Positions 38,261-47,594 are shown, counted from the stretch's first letter. The stretch: 64,000 nt of DNA from Lentzea cavernae (GCF_014653695.1 NZ_BNAR01000009.1:303280-367279); one strand, 5' to 3'. Notes: generated by a model from the sequence alone, not told the origin. Numbers and translations: made by a program.

Positions 38261-39958
38261 TCAGCAGTTCGGGCGGCACCGCCGCTGTGACACGGCGTCG
38301 AGCAGCACGCCGCGGATGTCCTCCGGGTTCTTGGCCTGGTAGGCCTTGCCCCCGGTGGCCGCGGAGATCGCGCGCAGGGCGTCCATGTCCACCTCGTCGC
38401 CCAGGCCGACCATGATGATCGGGACGGGCTTCGCGGGGTCGGACTCGCGCTTCAGGGTTTCGATCAGGGCGCCGGTGTCGATCGACGAGATGTCGTCGTT
38501 GCGGCCGTCGGTCATGAGGACCACGGAGTTCACCTTGGCCGCGTCGTAGCCCTGCAGGACGTGGCGGAACGCCGCCAGGGTGGTGTCGTTCAGGGCCGTG
38601 CCGCCGCCCACCAGGCCTGGGAGTTGTGAGGCTCCTGCTTCCAGGCGCTTGCGGCGGGTGACGCCTGCGAGCGGTTCGCCCAACGGGCCGATCGGGACCA
38701 GTTCGATCCAGTCGTTCGGGGGCTTCTTGTCGGTCGAGAAGGCCCAGAGGCCGATGGCCGTGGTGTCCGGGAGCATCGAGAGGGCGGTCATGGAGGCCTC
38801 GGTGGCGGACTCGACGCGGGTCTTGCCGTTGCCGCTCTTCTCGATCATCGAGCCGGAGACGTCGATGACGGTCAGCATGCGCATGTCGAGGCTGATGGCG
38901 CCCCAGGTGCGCAGCAGTTCGGAGACCTGGTCGGCGTTGGGGGTCTCGATCAGCTTGACGTCGCCCGCCTGGACGCCTTCCACGTCGGTCGACCACTTGG
39001 CGGGGGCGGCGCCGTTCACGGTGCGGAAGCCTGCCTCGCCGAAGCGTTTGGAGGTCTCGCCGGAGCGGAGGACCTTCTCGAACTCCGCCGCGGCGTCGCC
39101 GATGCCCTCGGGTTCGTTGGGGCGGGAGACGCGGACGAGCGGGTAGTCGAAGGAGAGCGTGCCCTCCTTGGGCGGGGCGCCCAGGACGGCGTTGTCCTTC
39201 GCCGAGCGGTTGTTCGACACGACGGACTGCTCGGTCGCGGCGAACAGCGGTGCCTTCTCGGCGTCCGTGGTGACCTTGCCGAACGAGTCGCGGACCGACG
39301 GGACGGCGCTGCGGCCCACGCGGAGCAGGGTGCCGACCAGTTCGGGCTTGGGCGTTCCGTCCGCGTTGCCGAGCAGGGTGCGGATCACGAACAGCGAGGC
39401 GAGGCCCTCCGAGGTCATCGTCGGGTCGCTCATCGAGATCTGGACCCGCGGGTCGACGACCTTCGCCCAGGACACGGGCGTGACCGGGAAGCCGATCTTC
39501 GACATCGCCTGCGAGGAGCCGGCCATCACCAGCGGGCTGGACGCCAGCGAGGGCTTGATGTCCAGCTTCGGGGCCTCGGGGCCGGTCTCGGCGGCCTGGC
39601 GCTGGGCCTCGGCCGCCCACATCGAGGAGTCGGGGATCCAGAGGGAGTGGGGGTTGATCTGCGCGGTGGGGAGTTCGTTGGCCACGTCGGCCGCGTTGCG
39701 CGACTCGACCTGGACCTGGACGCACCGGCCGCGCACGACCGGTTGTGACCGTTGGTATTCCTGCGCCGCCGAGTTCACCACGTCGAGCGCGGCGGGGGTG
39801 ACGGCGACCTTCAACGGCAGTGCGCCTGAGCAGTCGGCGCCGCTGGTGACGCGCAGCGCGACGACCGTGACGCCCGCCGCCGCGACCACCCCGAGCAGGG
39901 CGGCCACGGGGAGAGCCACCCGCCGGAACAATCCGGGGGACGTATGACGTGCTGACAT
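38261..39958 (-). CDS. Substrate-binding-like protein with C-terminal von Willebrand A domain
   Basis: A 565-aa exported protein. An N-terminal membrane helix (ALPVAALLGVVAAAGVTVVAL) anchors it outside the cell. Residues about 45-340 resemble an extracellular solute-binding domain (SLWIPDSSMWAAEAQ, SPLVMAGSSQAM). The C-terminal VWA domain has the MIDAS motif DVSGSM near 363 and LMTDGRNDD near 480. This two-domain architecture is common in actinobacteria; the role is unknown, perhaps ligand or metal-dependent adhesion. It ends RRCRPNC. Confidence 0.85.
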   Translation of the reverse strand: MSARHTSPGLFRRVALPVAALLGVVAAAGVTVVALRVTSGADCSGALPLKVAVTPAALDVVNSAAQEYQRSQPVVRGRCVQVQVESRNAADVANELPTAQINPHSLWIPDSSMWAAEAQRQAAETGPEAPKLDIKPSLASSPLVMAGSSQAMSKIGFPVTPVSWAKVVDPRVQISMSDPTMTSEGLASLFVIRTLLGNADGTPKPELVGTLLRVGRSAVPSVRDSFGKVTTDAEKAPLFAATEQSVVSNNRSAKDNAVLGAPPKEGTLSFDYPLVRVSRPNEPEGIGDAAAEFEKVLRSGETSKRFGEAGFRTVNGAAPAKWSTDVEGVQAGDVKLIETPNADQVSELLRTWGAISLDMRMLTVIDVSGSMIEKSGNGKTRVESATEASMTALSMLPDTTAIGLWAFSTDKKPPNDWIELVPIGPLGEPLAGVTRRKRLEAGASQLPGLVGGGTALNDTTLAAFRHVLQGYDAAKVNSVVLMTDGRNDDISSIDTGALIETLKRESDPAKPVPIIMVGLGDEVDMDALRAISAATGGKAYQAKNPEDIRGVLLDAVSQRRCRPNC

Positions 39959-40285
39959 ACAGTTACTTACCTTCGGTCACGTGTTCACTCTTTCGAGTGG
40001 CGGGGGAACACTCGGGGGATGAATGAGGATGACATGTGACCCGCAAACGTACTGAGACGGCGTGACCTGCGTCACTCGTCTGGACGGCGGTATTTGTTCC
40101 GCATGAACCAAACTGCGTGAACGTGCGTGGCAGGGGTCACCAGTGGGAACCACAGGTGGGCCTCGCCCGTTGGTTGCTCAGTACCCGGCCAGCGAGCGGT
40201 AGGCTGGTCGGACGCGGTATGTGGGTCTTCCACTGCCCGACGCGCAAGTCAGGGAGGGTCGAGGCCGCCCGCCGGCCGTAAGTGC
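39959..40285. other. Divergent intergenic region between VWA gene and ftsH
   Basis: No gene is seen. It must hold promoters in both directions. Nested dyads occur: GTGTTC (39981-39986) with GAACAC (40006-40011), CACTC/GAGTG at 39986-39999 between them, and GTGAC/GTCAC at 40062-40075. No riboswitch was recognised. A purine-rich AGGGAGGG at about 40250 is too far from the ftsH ATG to be its ribosome-binding site. Confidence 0.5.
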
Positions 40286-42478
40286 ATGGACCGCAAGCGC
40301 CTGCTTCGCAACCCGCTGCTGTGGATCGCTGCGGTGTTGCTGCTCTACTTCGTCTTCACCGTGCTCTTCGACGACTCACGGGGTTACCACCAGGTCAAGA
40401 CCTCCCAAGCACTGCAACAGGTGCGGGACGGCAAGGTCAAGGAAGCCACGCTCGAGGACAAGGAGCAGCGTCTCCGACTCACCCTCACCGACGGCACCAC
40501 GTTCGAGGGCAGCAACCGCCTGATCACGCAGTTCCCGGCCAGCTCGACGGACGAGATCTTCAACGTCCTCGACCAGGCCAGCAACAAGCCGACCCTCGAG
40601 ACCAAGGTCAGCCAGGAGTCCATCCTGATGCAGATCTTGATCTACCTCGTGCCGCTCGGCCTGTTGTTGCTGCTGCTCATGTGGATGATGAACAACGCCC
40701 AGGGCGGCGGCAACCGCGTCATGAACTTCGGCAAGTCCAAGGCCAAGCAGTTGTCCAAGGACATGCCCAAGACGACCTTCTCCGACGTCGCGGGTGCCGA
40801 GGAGGCCGTCGAGGAGCTCGAGGAGATCAAGGACTTCCTCCAGAACCCCGGCCGCTACCAGGCGCTCGGCGCGAAGATCCCGAAGGGCGTGCTGCTGTAC
40901 GGCCCGCCGGGAACCGGCAAGACGCTGCTCGCCAGGGCCGTCGCCGGTGAGGCGGGCGTGCCGTTCTACTCGATCTCCGGTTCGGACTTCGTCGAGATGT
41001 TCGTCGGTGTCGGCGCCTCGCGTGTGCGCGACCTGTTCGAGCAGGCCAAGCAGAACGCGCCGTGCATCATCTTCGTCGACGAGATCGACGCTGTCGGTCG
41101 TCACCGCGGCGCCGGCATGGGCGGCGGGCACGACGAGCGCGAGCAGACCCTCAACCAGCTGCTCGTCGAGATGGACGGCTTCGACTCCCGCGGCGGGATC
41201 ATCCTGATCGCGGCGACGAACCGCCCCGACATCCTCGACCCGGCCCTGCTGCGCCCCGGCCGCTTCGACCGCCAGATCCCGGTGTCCGCACCGGACCTGA
41301 AGGGCCGCAAGCAGATCCTGCGCGTGCACTCCAAGGGCAAGCCGCTGGCGGCGGACGCCGACCTCGACGGCCTCGCGAAGCGCACCGTCGGGTTCTCCGG
41401 CGCCGACCTCGCGAACGTCATCAACGAGGCCGCGCTGCTCACGGCGCGCCAGAACGGCCACACGATCGACGGTGCCGCTCTGGAGGAGTCGGTGGACCGC
41501 GTGATCGGCGGTCCGGCCCGCAAGAGCCGGATCATCTCCGAGAAGGAGAAGAAGATCACCGCGTACCACGAGGCCGGGCACGCCCTGGCCGCGTGGGCGA
41601 TGCCGGACATCGACCCGGTCTACAAGGTCACGATCCTCGCCCGCGGCCGCACGGGTGGTCACACCCTGTCGGTGCCGGAAGAGGACAAGGACCTGATGAC
41701 CAGGTCCGAGATGATCGCGCGACTGGTGTTCGCACTGGGTGGCCGTTCCGCCGAGGAGCTCGTCTTCCACGAGCCCACGACGGGTGCGTCCAACGACATC
41801 GAGCAGGCGACGAAGATCGCCCGCGCGATGGTCACCGAGTACGGCATGAGCGCGAAGCTCGGCGCCGTGAAGTACGGGCAGGAGCAGGGCGAGCCGTTCC
41901 TCGGGCGCTCGGCCGGTCGCCAGTCGGACTACTCGCTGGAGGTCGCGCACGAGATCGACGAGGAGGTGCGCAAGCTCATCGAGGCCGCGCACACCGAGGC
42001 GTACGAGGTGCTCGTCACCTACCGCGACGTCCTCGACGACCTCACGCTCGAGCTGATCGACAAGGAGACCCTGCACCAGAAGGACCTGGAGCGGATCTTC
42101 GCCCGTGTCGAGAAGCGGCCGCGCATCACCCAGTTCAACGACTTCGGTGACCGCACGCCGTCCGACATCCCGCCGGTCAAGACGCCCGGCGAGCTCGCCA
42201 AGGAACGCGGCGAGCCGTGGCCGCCCGTCGTCGAGGACGCGCTCGAGCAGGAGCTGAGGCAGGACGACGAGGCCGCGGCAGCGGAACCGGTCACCGAGCA
42301 GCTGCCCTCCCCGAACGGCTCGAACGGCGTGCACCAGCCCGGTCAGCCGTCGAACCAGGCGGGTCCGCCGAACTACGGCGCCCCGCCCGGATGGACCCCG
42401 GCGACCGTGCCCGGCGGCAAGCCGCACAACGTCTGGGAGCCGAAGAAGTCGCAACCGGACCAGGACGAGCGGCAGTGA
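40286..42478 (+). CDS. ftsH: ATP-dependent zinc metalloprotease FtsH
   Basis: A 730-aa membrane AAA+ protease. Two N-terminal helices (LLWIAAVLLLYFVFTVLF and ILIYLVPLGLLLLLLMWMM) flank an extracytoplasmic domain. Walker A GPPGTGKT lies near 206, Walker B IIFVDEIDAVG follows, and the protease HEAGH lies near 429. The Pro/Gly/Asn-rich tail after 640 is typical of actinobacteria. ATG 40286 matches the mycobacterial start (MNRK-like). The stop overlaps folE (GTGA), the widely conserved ftsH-folE junction. Confidence 0.96.
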   Translation: MDRKRLLRNPLLWIAAVLLLYFVFTVLFDDSRGYHQVKTSQALQQVRDGKVKEATLEDKEQRLRLTLTDGTTFEGSNRLITQFPASSTDEIFNVLDQASNKPTLETKVSQESILMQILIYLVPLGLLLLLLMWMMNNAQGGGNRVMNFGKSKAKQLSKDMPKTTFSDVAGAEEAVEELEEIKDFLQNPGRYQALGAKIPKGVLLYGPPGTGKTLLARAVAGEAGVPFYSISGSDFVEMFVGVGASRVRDLFEQAKQNAPCIIFVDEIDAVGRHRGAGMGGGHDEREQTLNQLLVEMDGFDSRGGIILIAATNRPDILDPALLRPGRFDRQIPVSAPDLKGRKQILRVHSKGKPLAADADLDGLAKRTVGFSGADLANVINEAALLTARQNGHTIDGAALEESVDRVIGGPARKSRIISEKEKKITAYHEAGHALAAWAMPDIDPVYKVTILARGRTGGHTLSVPEEDKDLMTRSEMIARLVFALGGRSAEELVFHEPTTGASNDIEQATKIARAMVTEYGMSAKLGAVKYGQEQGEPFLGRSAGRQSDYSLEVAHEIDEEVRKLIEAAHTEAYEVLVTYRDVLDDLTLELIDKETLHQKDLERIFARVEKRPRITQFNDFGDRTPSDIPPVKTPGELAKERGEPWPPVVEDALEQELRQDDEAAAAEPVTEQLPSPNGSNGVHQPGQPSNQAGPPNYGAPPGWTPATVPGGKPHNVWEPKKSQPDQDERQ

Positions 42479-43122
42479 CAGAGCAACACCAGCTCGACGG
42501 AGACGCCGGCCTCACCCACCACGGGGAGGCCGGCGTCTCCGCGCGGCGGGTCTTCGACCAGAACCGCGCGGAGGCGGCGGTGCGCGAGCTCTTGATCGCG
42601 TGCGGTGAGGATCCCGACCGGGAGGGTCTGCGCGAGACACCCGCACGGGTGGCGCGTGCTTACCGGGAGTTGTTCGCCGGTCTCTACACCGACGCGGACA
42701 GCGTGCTGGCCAAGACGTTCGACGAGAGCCATGAGGAGCTCGTCCTCGTCACGGACATCCCGATGTTCAGCTTCTGCGAGCACCACCTGCTGCCGTTCCA
42801 CGGCGTCGCGCACGTCGGGTACATCCCGAACGAGCACGGCCGCGTGACGGGGCTGTCGAAGCTCGCGAGGCTCGTCGACCTCTACTCGAAGCGGCCGCAG
42901 GTGCAGGAGCGGCTCACGTCGCAGGTCGCGGACGCGTTGGTGCGCAAGCTGGAACCGCGCGGCGTGATCGTCGTGATGGAGGCCGAACACCTGTGCATGG
43001 GCATGCGCGGTGTGCGCAAGCCCGGTTCGCGCACGACGACGTCGGCGGTGCGCGGGTTGTTGCGCACATCCGCGTCGACGCGCGCGGAGGCGATCGAACT
43101 GATCCGGGGCCGGACGAGGTGA
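42475..43122 (+). CDS. folE: GTP cyclohydrolase I
   Basis: The first enzyme of folate synthesis, turning GTP into dihydroneopterin triphosphate. The 215-aa protein has zinc ligands in FSFCEHHLLPFHG (near 98-110) and EAEHLCMGMRGV. The core from RVFDQNRAEAAVRELL is almost identical to mycobacterial FolE. The first 22 codons contain a perfect 15-bp inverted repeat (42499-42540), listed separately. It starts within the ftsH stop. Confidence 0.95.
   Translation: MTEQHQLDGDAGLTHHGEAGVSARRVFDQNRAEAAVRELLIACGEDPDREGLRETPARVARAYRELFAGLYTDADSVLAKTFDESHEELVLVTDIPMFSFCEHHLLPFHGVAHVGYIPNEHGRVTGLSKLARLVDLYSKRPQVQERLTSQVADALVRKLEPRGVIVVMEAEHLCMGMRGVRKPGSRTTTSAVRGLLRTSASTRAEAIELIRGRTR
42499..42540 (+). promoter_or_regulatory. 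15-bp perfect inverted repeat inside the folE N-terminal codons
   Basis: GGAGACGCCGGCCTC (42499-42513) pairs exactly with 42526-42540, with a 12-base loop. It lies 22 bases after the ftsH stop, within coding sequence for the variable FolE N-terminus. It looks like a terminator or attenuator stem, placed to separate ftsH expression from the fol genes, but function is inferred only. Confidence 0.6.
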
Positions 43123-43940
43123 GCGGGCTGCCTCGTCCCGGCCGCTGTGTCGTGATGGGCGTGCTGAACGTGACGCCCGACTCGTTCTCCGACGGCGGCC
43201 GGTACATCGACCGGCGGGACGCGGTGGCGCACGGCGTCGAGCTGTTCAAGCGCGGTGCGGACGTGATCGACGTCGGTGGTGAGTCGACCAGGCCCGGCGC
43301 CGAGCGCGTCGAGGCCGCCGAGGAGATCGCGCGCATCGCGCCGGTGATCAGGGCGCTGGTCGACGAGGGCGTGCCGGTCAGCGTGGACACCATGTGGGCC
43401 GCCGTCGCCTCGGCGGCGCTGGAGGCCGGCGCGTCGATCGTGAACGACGTGTCCGGTGGCCTCGCCGATCCCGAGATGGCCTCGGTCGTCGCCGCCGCCG
43501 GTGTTCCGTACGTGCTGATGCACTGGCGTGGGCACAGCACGGAGATGGACGCGCTGGCGACGTACGACGACGTGGTGACGGACGTGCGCAGCGAGTTGCT
43601 GGAGCGCGTCGAGGCGGCGCTGGCCGCCGGTGTCGCGGAGTCGTCGATCGTGCTCGACCCGGGGCTGGGCTTCGCGAAGCTCGGCGACCACAACTGGGAG
43701 TTGTTGCAGCGCCTGGACGAACTGGTCGAGCTGGGTTTCCCGGTGCTGGTGGGGGCGTCGCGCAAGCGCTTCCTCGGCACGTTGCTCGGCGGCCGTCCAC
43801 CGGGCGGCAGGGAGGACGCGACCGCGGCGGTGTCGGCTCTGGCCGCGTTCAACGGGGCGTGGGGTGTGCGGGTGCACGACGTCGACCGGTCGCTGGACGC
43901 GGTCGCCGTCGCCGGTGCTTGGAGGCGGGGACGTGGCTGA
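43119..43940 (+). CDS. folP: Dihydropteroate synthase
   Basis: A 273-aa TIM-barrel enzyme and the sulfonamide target. MGVLNVTPDSFSDGGR is the first signature, DVGGESTRPGAERV the second, and VNDVSGG, DPGLGFAK and GASRKRFLG follow in order. GTG 43119 overlaps the folE stop by 4 bp. It joins para-aminobenzoate to the pterin product of FolK. Confidence 0.96.
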   Translation: MSGLPRPGRCVVMGVLNVTPDSFSDGGRYIDRRDAVAHGVELFKRGADVIDVGGESTRPGAERVEAAEEIARIAPVIRALVDEGVPVSVDTMWAAVASAALEAGASIVNDVSGGLADPEMASVVAAAGVPYVLMHWRGHSTEMDALATYDDVVTDVRSELLERVEAALAAGVAESSIVLDPGLGFAKLGDHNWELLQRLDELVELGFPVLVGASRKRFLGTLLGGRPPGGREDATAAVSALAAFNGAWGVRVHDVDRSLDAVAVAGAWRRGRG

Positions 43941-44325
43941 CCGGATCGCGTTGAAGGGTCTGCGAGTGCGCGGCCACCACGGGGTGTTCGAGCACGAGAA
44001 GCGCGACGGGCAGGAGTTCGTCGCCGACATCACGCTGTGGCTCGACCTCAGTTCGGCGTCCCGCACGGACGACCTGAAGGAGACGTACCACTACGGCGAG
44101 CTCGCCGAGATGGCCGCGGCGATCATCGGCGGCGAGCCGTACGACCTCATCGAGACGGTGGCGGGCAAGATCGCCGACGCCGCGATGGAGGACACACGGC
44201 TGCACGCCGTCGAGGTGACGCTGCACAAGCCGTCCGCGCCGATCCCGCTGACGTTCGACGACGTGTCGGTGACGATCCGCCGGTCGCGCCGGCTGGCCGC
44301 ACCGCGGCCAGGGGAAAAGCCTTGA
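43933..44325 (+). CDS. folB: Dihydroneopterin aldolase
   Basis: A 130-aa enzyme of the tunnelling fold. It begins RIALKGLRVRGHHGVFEHEKR, with the catalytic region containing GHHG, and continues TYHYGELAEM, and LIETVAGKIAD, with the conserved Glu and Lys. The GTG lies inside the folP 3' end (8-bp overlap) and the stop overlaps the TTG of folK. Confidence 0.95.
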   Translation: MADRIALKGLRVRGHHGVFEHEKRDGQEFVADITLWLDLSSASRTDDLKETYHYGELAEMAAAIIGGEPYDLIETVAGKIADAAMEDTRLHAVEVTLHKPSAPIPLTFDDVSVTIRRSRRLAAPRPGEKP

Positions 44326-44816
44326 CCCGCGCGGTTCTCTCGATCGGTTCGAACCTCGGCGACCGGTTCGCGTTCCTGCAGTCCGTCGTGGACGGGTTGC
44401 GGCCCTTCGTGATCGCCGTTTCGCCGGTGTACGAGACGGCGGCGTGGGGAGTCGAGGACCAGCCGGACTTCTTGAACGCCATCGTGATCGTCGCTTCCGA
44501 CGAGGTGGACGAGTGGGGCTGGCTGCGGCGCGGCCAGGCGCTCGAGAACGCCGCCGGGCGCGTGCGGGAGAAGCGCTGGGGACCGCGCACGTTGGACGTG
44601 GACGTCGTTTCGGTGGACGGGGTGAGTTCGGACCACCCGGAGCTGCTCCTGCCGCATCCTGGGGCGTTTGAGCGTGCAACAGTTCTGATCCCGTGGCTCG
44701 ACGTCGAGCCGGACGCGGTGCTGCCGGGCCGCGGACCCGTTGCGGGGCTGGAGTTCTCGGCCGACGGCGTGCGGCGGCGCGACGATCTCGTGCTTTCGGG
44801 TTGGATGGACGTGTGA
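44322..44816 (+). CDS. folK: 2-amino-4-hydroxy-6-hydroxymethyldihydropteridine pyrophosphokinase
   Basis: A 164-aa HPPK. SIGSNLGDRFAFLQ is the N-terminal signature, then VYETAAWG, FLNAIVIV and RWGPRTLDVDVV with the metal-binding Asp pair. It starts at TTG 44322 within the folB stop (TTGA), with AGGGGAAAAG just upstream. It completes the folE-folP-folB-folK order. Confidence 0.95.
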   Translation: MTRAVLSIGSNLGDRFAFLQSVVDGLRPFVIAVSPVYETAAWGVEDQPDFLNAIVIVASDEVDEWGWLRRGQALENAAGRVREKRWGPRTLDVDVVSVDGVSSDHPELLLPHPGAFERATVLIPWLDVEPDAVLPGRGPVAGLEFSADGVRRRDDLVLSGWMDV

Positions 44817-45265
44817 GGTTCACCCGTCCCCGCGACCTGGCGGCCGTCGCGATCATCGCCGCGCTGCTGTCCCACCTGCTGCTGCGGCTCACGTACGACA
44901 CGTTGCCGCCCTTGCCTTTGCTGGCCGGCTCGACGCTGTTCGTCGTCGCGGTCGTGGAGGTCGTGTTCGCGTTCTCCTTGCGGGCCAGGATCCACCGCCG
45001 TGCCGGAGCGCGTCCGGTGCAGCCGCTGACGGCCGCCAGGGCCGTCGCGCTGGCGAAGGCGTCGTCGGTTCTGGGCGCTTTGATGTTCGGTGCCTGGACC
45101 GGGGTGCTGGTCTTCGTGATCCCCGTCCGCGACTCGTTCCCCGCGGCCTCGAACGACCTGGTGGCAGCGGTTGTCGGAATGATCTCCGCGGTCGCGCTGA
45201 CGGCCGCGGCGCTGTGGCTCGAACACTGCTGCAGGACACCGGACGAGAGTTCCGGGAACGAATAG
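44813..45265 (+). CDS. DUF3180 membrane protein
   Basis: A 150-aa protein with four membrane helices, beginning RFTRPRDLAAVAIIAALLSHLLLRLTY. It is the DUF3180 protein found after folK in most actinobacteria (Rv3605c in M. tuberculosis). GTG 44813 overlaps the folK stop. Its function is unknown. Confidence 0.88.
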   Translation: MRFTRPRDLAAVAIIAALLSHLLLRLTYDTLPPLPLLAGSTLFVVAVVEVVFAFSLRARIHRRAGARPVQPLTAARAVALAKASSVLGALMFGAWTGVLVFVIPVRDSFPAASNDLVAAVVGMISAVALTAAALWLEHCCRTPDESSGNE

Positions 45266-45315
45266 ATACCCGGCCGTAGGTCTCAGTCACATAACTACGC
45301 GGTACCGTAGTGCGC

Positions 45316-46830
45316 ATGACCGGGCGAGGCGCGTCGACCGACGGCGAGCAAGATGATCACGGTCGTGGCTCCGGGCGATTGCTGTTAGTAGCGGCACTGG
45401 CGCTCGCCCTCGTGGCCGCGGCCGTGCTCGTGCTGAGCGACAGTGCCCGCATGCTGCGTCTTGCCGTGGTGGCCGCGTTGTGGGCGGCTCTGGTGGGAGC
45501 CTTTCTCGCCGCCAAGTACCGCAAACAGGTCACGGAGCGCGACGACGAGGTGGCCGACCTCCAGTCCGTCTACGAGCTGGAACTCGAGCGCGAGGTGGCC
45601 GCGCGCCGCGAGTACGAGCTCGAGATCGAGTCGGAGACCCGCAAGCGCATCGAGGAGGAGTCGCGCGCGGACATAGAGGCCCTGCGCGCCGACCTCCACT
45701 CGCTGCGCGACAACCTGCAGGCGTTGCTGGGCGGTGACGTCCTCGTCGAACGCGTGGCGCTGCGCGCGGAGTCGACCCGCCTGCGGTCGCTGTCCACGGA
45801 GGCGTCGCGGCTCGCCGCCGCCCCTGACAAGCGCATCATCAACGCCACGCCCGCGATCACCGCCTCGGCGTCGGTCGAGAAGCCGTCCGAGCGCACCGAG
45901 CTCATCGAGCGCGTCGCCCACGAGGCGAAGGTGCAGCCCCCGCGCCGCGAACCGGTCCGCCCGGAGCCCGTGCGCCCGGAGCCGAGCAGGAACTCACCGC
46001 GCCCGCAGCCGGCCGTGGTGCGCCGCGAGCCCGTGAAGGCCGCGAAGCAGGAACCCGTTCCGGCCCGCCCGCAGCCCCGTCCCGGTGCCGCCGCCGCGTC
46101 CGTGTCGGCCCGGCTCGGCAACGCCGCCGCTCCGCAGGTGCCGCAGAAGCCGCAGCCGCTGCCGCCCAAGGTGCAGCCGCCGACCGTGAAGGCGACGCCC
46201 GTGCAGGCCCAGGTCCACCGCACCGAGCGGGTGCAGAGGCAGCCGCAGCCGCCGGTGCGCGCCGAGGTGCCGGTGCGTCCGGAACAGCCCCCGAAGCCGC
46301 CCGTGAAGGCGCCGGAGGTCCGCAAGCCCGAGCCGCAGCGGTCCCGCGTGGCCGAGCGCACCGAGATGATCGACCCGAAGGCGTTGGCGAGCAACGGCCG
46401 CCGTCGTGCGGACGACCGGCCTGCCCCCGTCCAGGACAGCGGTTCGTGGGAGACCCTGAAGCCGGACAGCCCGTCCGGCGCGGGATCGACCGGCCGCCGC
46501 CGCACCGACGACGCGCCGGCGCGCCGCACCGCCTCGGAGGACTCGCTGGTGTCGCTGCCCCCGGTGGGCCGCCGCTCCGCGTCCGAGCAGTCGTCGGCCA
46601 GGCTCCCCGCGGTCTCGCCCAGCCGTCGTTCCCCGGCGGAGGAGGCCCCGGTCTCCGGTCGCCGGGTCGCCGAGGACTCGTCCACGCGCCTGCCCGCGGT
46701 GTCCACCGGCCGCCGTGCGGCGCCGGAGGACGCGTCGGGTGCGCACGCGGACGGCAAGTCGGTCAGCGAGCTGCTGGCCTCGCTCGGCGGGGGCGACGCC
46801 CCTCGCCGGCGCCGTCGCCGCGACGAGTAG
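45316..46830 (+). CDS. DUF6779-like protein: two membrane helices, coiled coil and long disordered tail
   Basis: A 504-aa protein at the position of Rv3604c. Two helices (residues 22-40 and 47-65) are followed by a charged coiled coil of about 100 residues (ELELEREVAARREYELEIE), then about 330 residues rich in Pro, Arg, Gln and Ser. No enzyme motif is present. A TACCGT-like -10 box (about 45303) ends 7-8 bases before ATG 45316 with no ribosome-binding site, suggesting a leaderless transcript; GTG 45310 is the alternative start. Confidence 0.78.
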   Translation: MTGRGASTDGEQDDHGRGSGRLLLVAALALALVAAAVLVLSDSARMLRLAVVAALWAALVGAFLAAKYRKQVTERDDEVADLQSVYELELEREVAARREYELEIESETRKRIEEESRADIEALRADLHSLRDNLQALLGGDVLVERVALRAESTRLRSLSTEASRLAAAPDKRIINATPAITASASVEKPSERTELIERVAHEAKVQPPRREPVRPEPVRPEPSRNSPRPQPAVVRREPVKAAKQEPVPARPQPRPGAAAASVSARLGNAAAPQVPQKPQPLPPKVQPPTVKATPVQAQVHRTERVQRQPQPPVRAEVPVRPEQPPKPPVKAPEVRKPEPQRSRVAERTEMIDPKALASNGRRRADDRPAPVQDSGSWETLKPDSPSGAGSTGRRRTDDAPARRTASEDSLVSLPPVGRRSASEQSSARLPAVSPSRRSPAEEAPVSGRRVAEDSSTRLPAVSTGRRAAPEDASGAHADGKSVSELLASLGGGDAPRRRRRRDE

Positions 46831-46834
46831 GGGA

Positions 46835-46936
46835 GTGGCTCAGAACGTCGCTGGGTGACTCGCGCTCCACGGATGCCTGGTGGCACCCCGTGCACCCGTC
46901 CGACCGCGACCCCGCCCGGGAACGTTCCGAGCCACA
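46835..46936. repeat. Long imperfect palindrome between convergent genes
   Basis: Starting 5 bases after the preceding stop, GTGGCTCAGAACGTCGCTGG and the following bases pair with the 3' half that ends at GAGCCAC (46930-46936), forming a stem of about 45 bp with mismatches. It resembles the longer palindrome at 58361. It may end transcription from both sides. Confidence 0.65.
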
Positions 46937-46954
46937 CCACCGGCCCTGCCGCGG

Positions 46955-47512
46955 TCAGACCGCGATCGGGCCGAAGACCCAGTTGCCCCTGACGTTCTCG
47001 TCGTCGCTGCGGAAGAACTGCTCGTTGGCGATGTGCAGCTCGTCGCGGCTGAGCGAGCCGTTGCCGTCCAGGTCGAGCCGGTCGAACGCCGCGCTCCCGG
47101 CCTCCTCGGGCAGGCGGAAGGCGCTGGCCATCATCCGGACGTACTCGGTCCTGGTGATCCGGCCGTCGCCGTCGACGTCCATCAGGTCGTAGAAGGCGTT
47201 CGCGACCGGTGCGATGTGGGTCAGGTAGCCCTCGTCGGCCGTGGTCACGAACCGCTCCATGCCCGTCGAGTACTCGCTGACGTCGACGCGCTCGTCGCCG
47301 TCGGAGTCCATCGGGAGCGTGACCGCCTCCCAGAGCGTGTCGTAGCGGTCGCGGACGAGCCGGCATTCAGGTGACCCCGGTGCGAATCCGAACGCCGTGA
47401 CCAGCCGGTCGGCGGAAGCCGTGTAATCCATTCTGTCAATGGTTCCGTCGTCATCGACATCCAGAAGAGTGAACAGATGTGCCATCTTGCGTCTTTGCAG
47501 ATCGTTGAGCAT
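46955..47512 (-). CDS. Four-EF-hand calcium-binding protein
   Basis: A 185-aa calerythrin-type protein with four EF-hands: DVDDDGTIDRMDY (near 18), DSDGDERVDVSEY (near 69), DVDGDGRITRTEY (near 113) and DLDGNGSLSRDEL (near 147). All keep acidic residues at positions 1 and 3 and the final Glu region, so calcium binding is likely; in the last loop the twelfth position is Glu. It is divergent from the reductase/FAAL/ACP genes, 82 bases away. A regulatory link to them is possible but not shown. Confidence 0.93.
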   Translation of the reverse strand: MLNDLQRRKMAHLFTLLDVDDDGTIDRMDYTASADRLVTAFGFAPGSPECRLVRDRYDTLWEAVTLPMDSDGDERVDVSEYSTGMERFVTTADEGYLTHIAPVANAFYDLMDVDGDGRITRTEYVRMMASAFRLPEEAGSAAFDRLDLDGNGSLSRDELHIANEQFFRSDDENVRGNWVFGPIAV

Positions 47513-47594
47513 GGTGGCGGTTCTTTCCTTCGGGAGAATTGAGCTGGCCGGACGGCACGCTACTCCCGCGCTGTGAACGCTGGAAGGTTGTTTT

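Noticed and set aside
36846..38290. Long frames on both strands through the 350-bp repeats
   Set aside because: Their products differ between the two copies while base pairing is kept, so protein coding is the weaker explanation.
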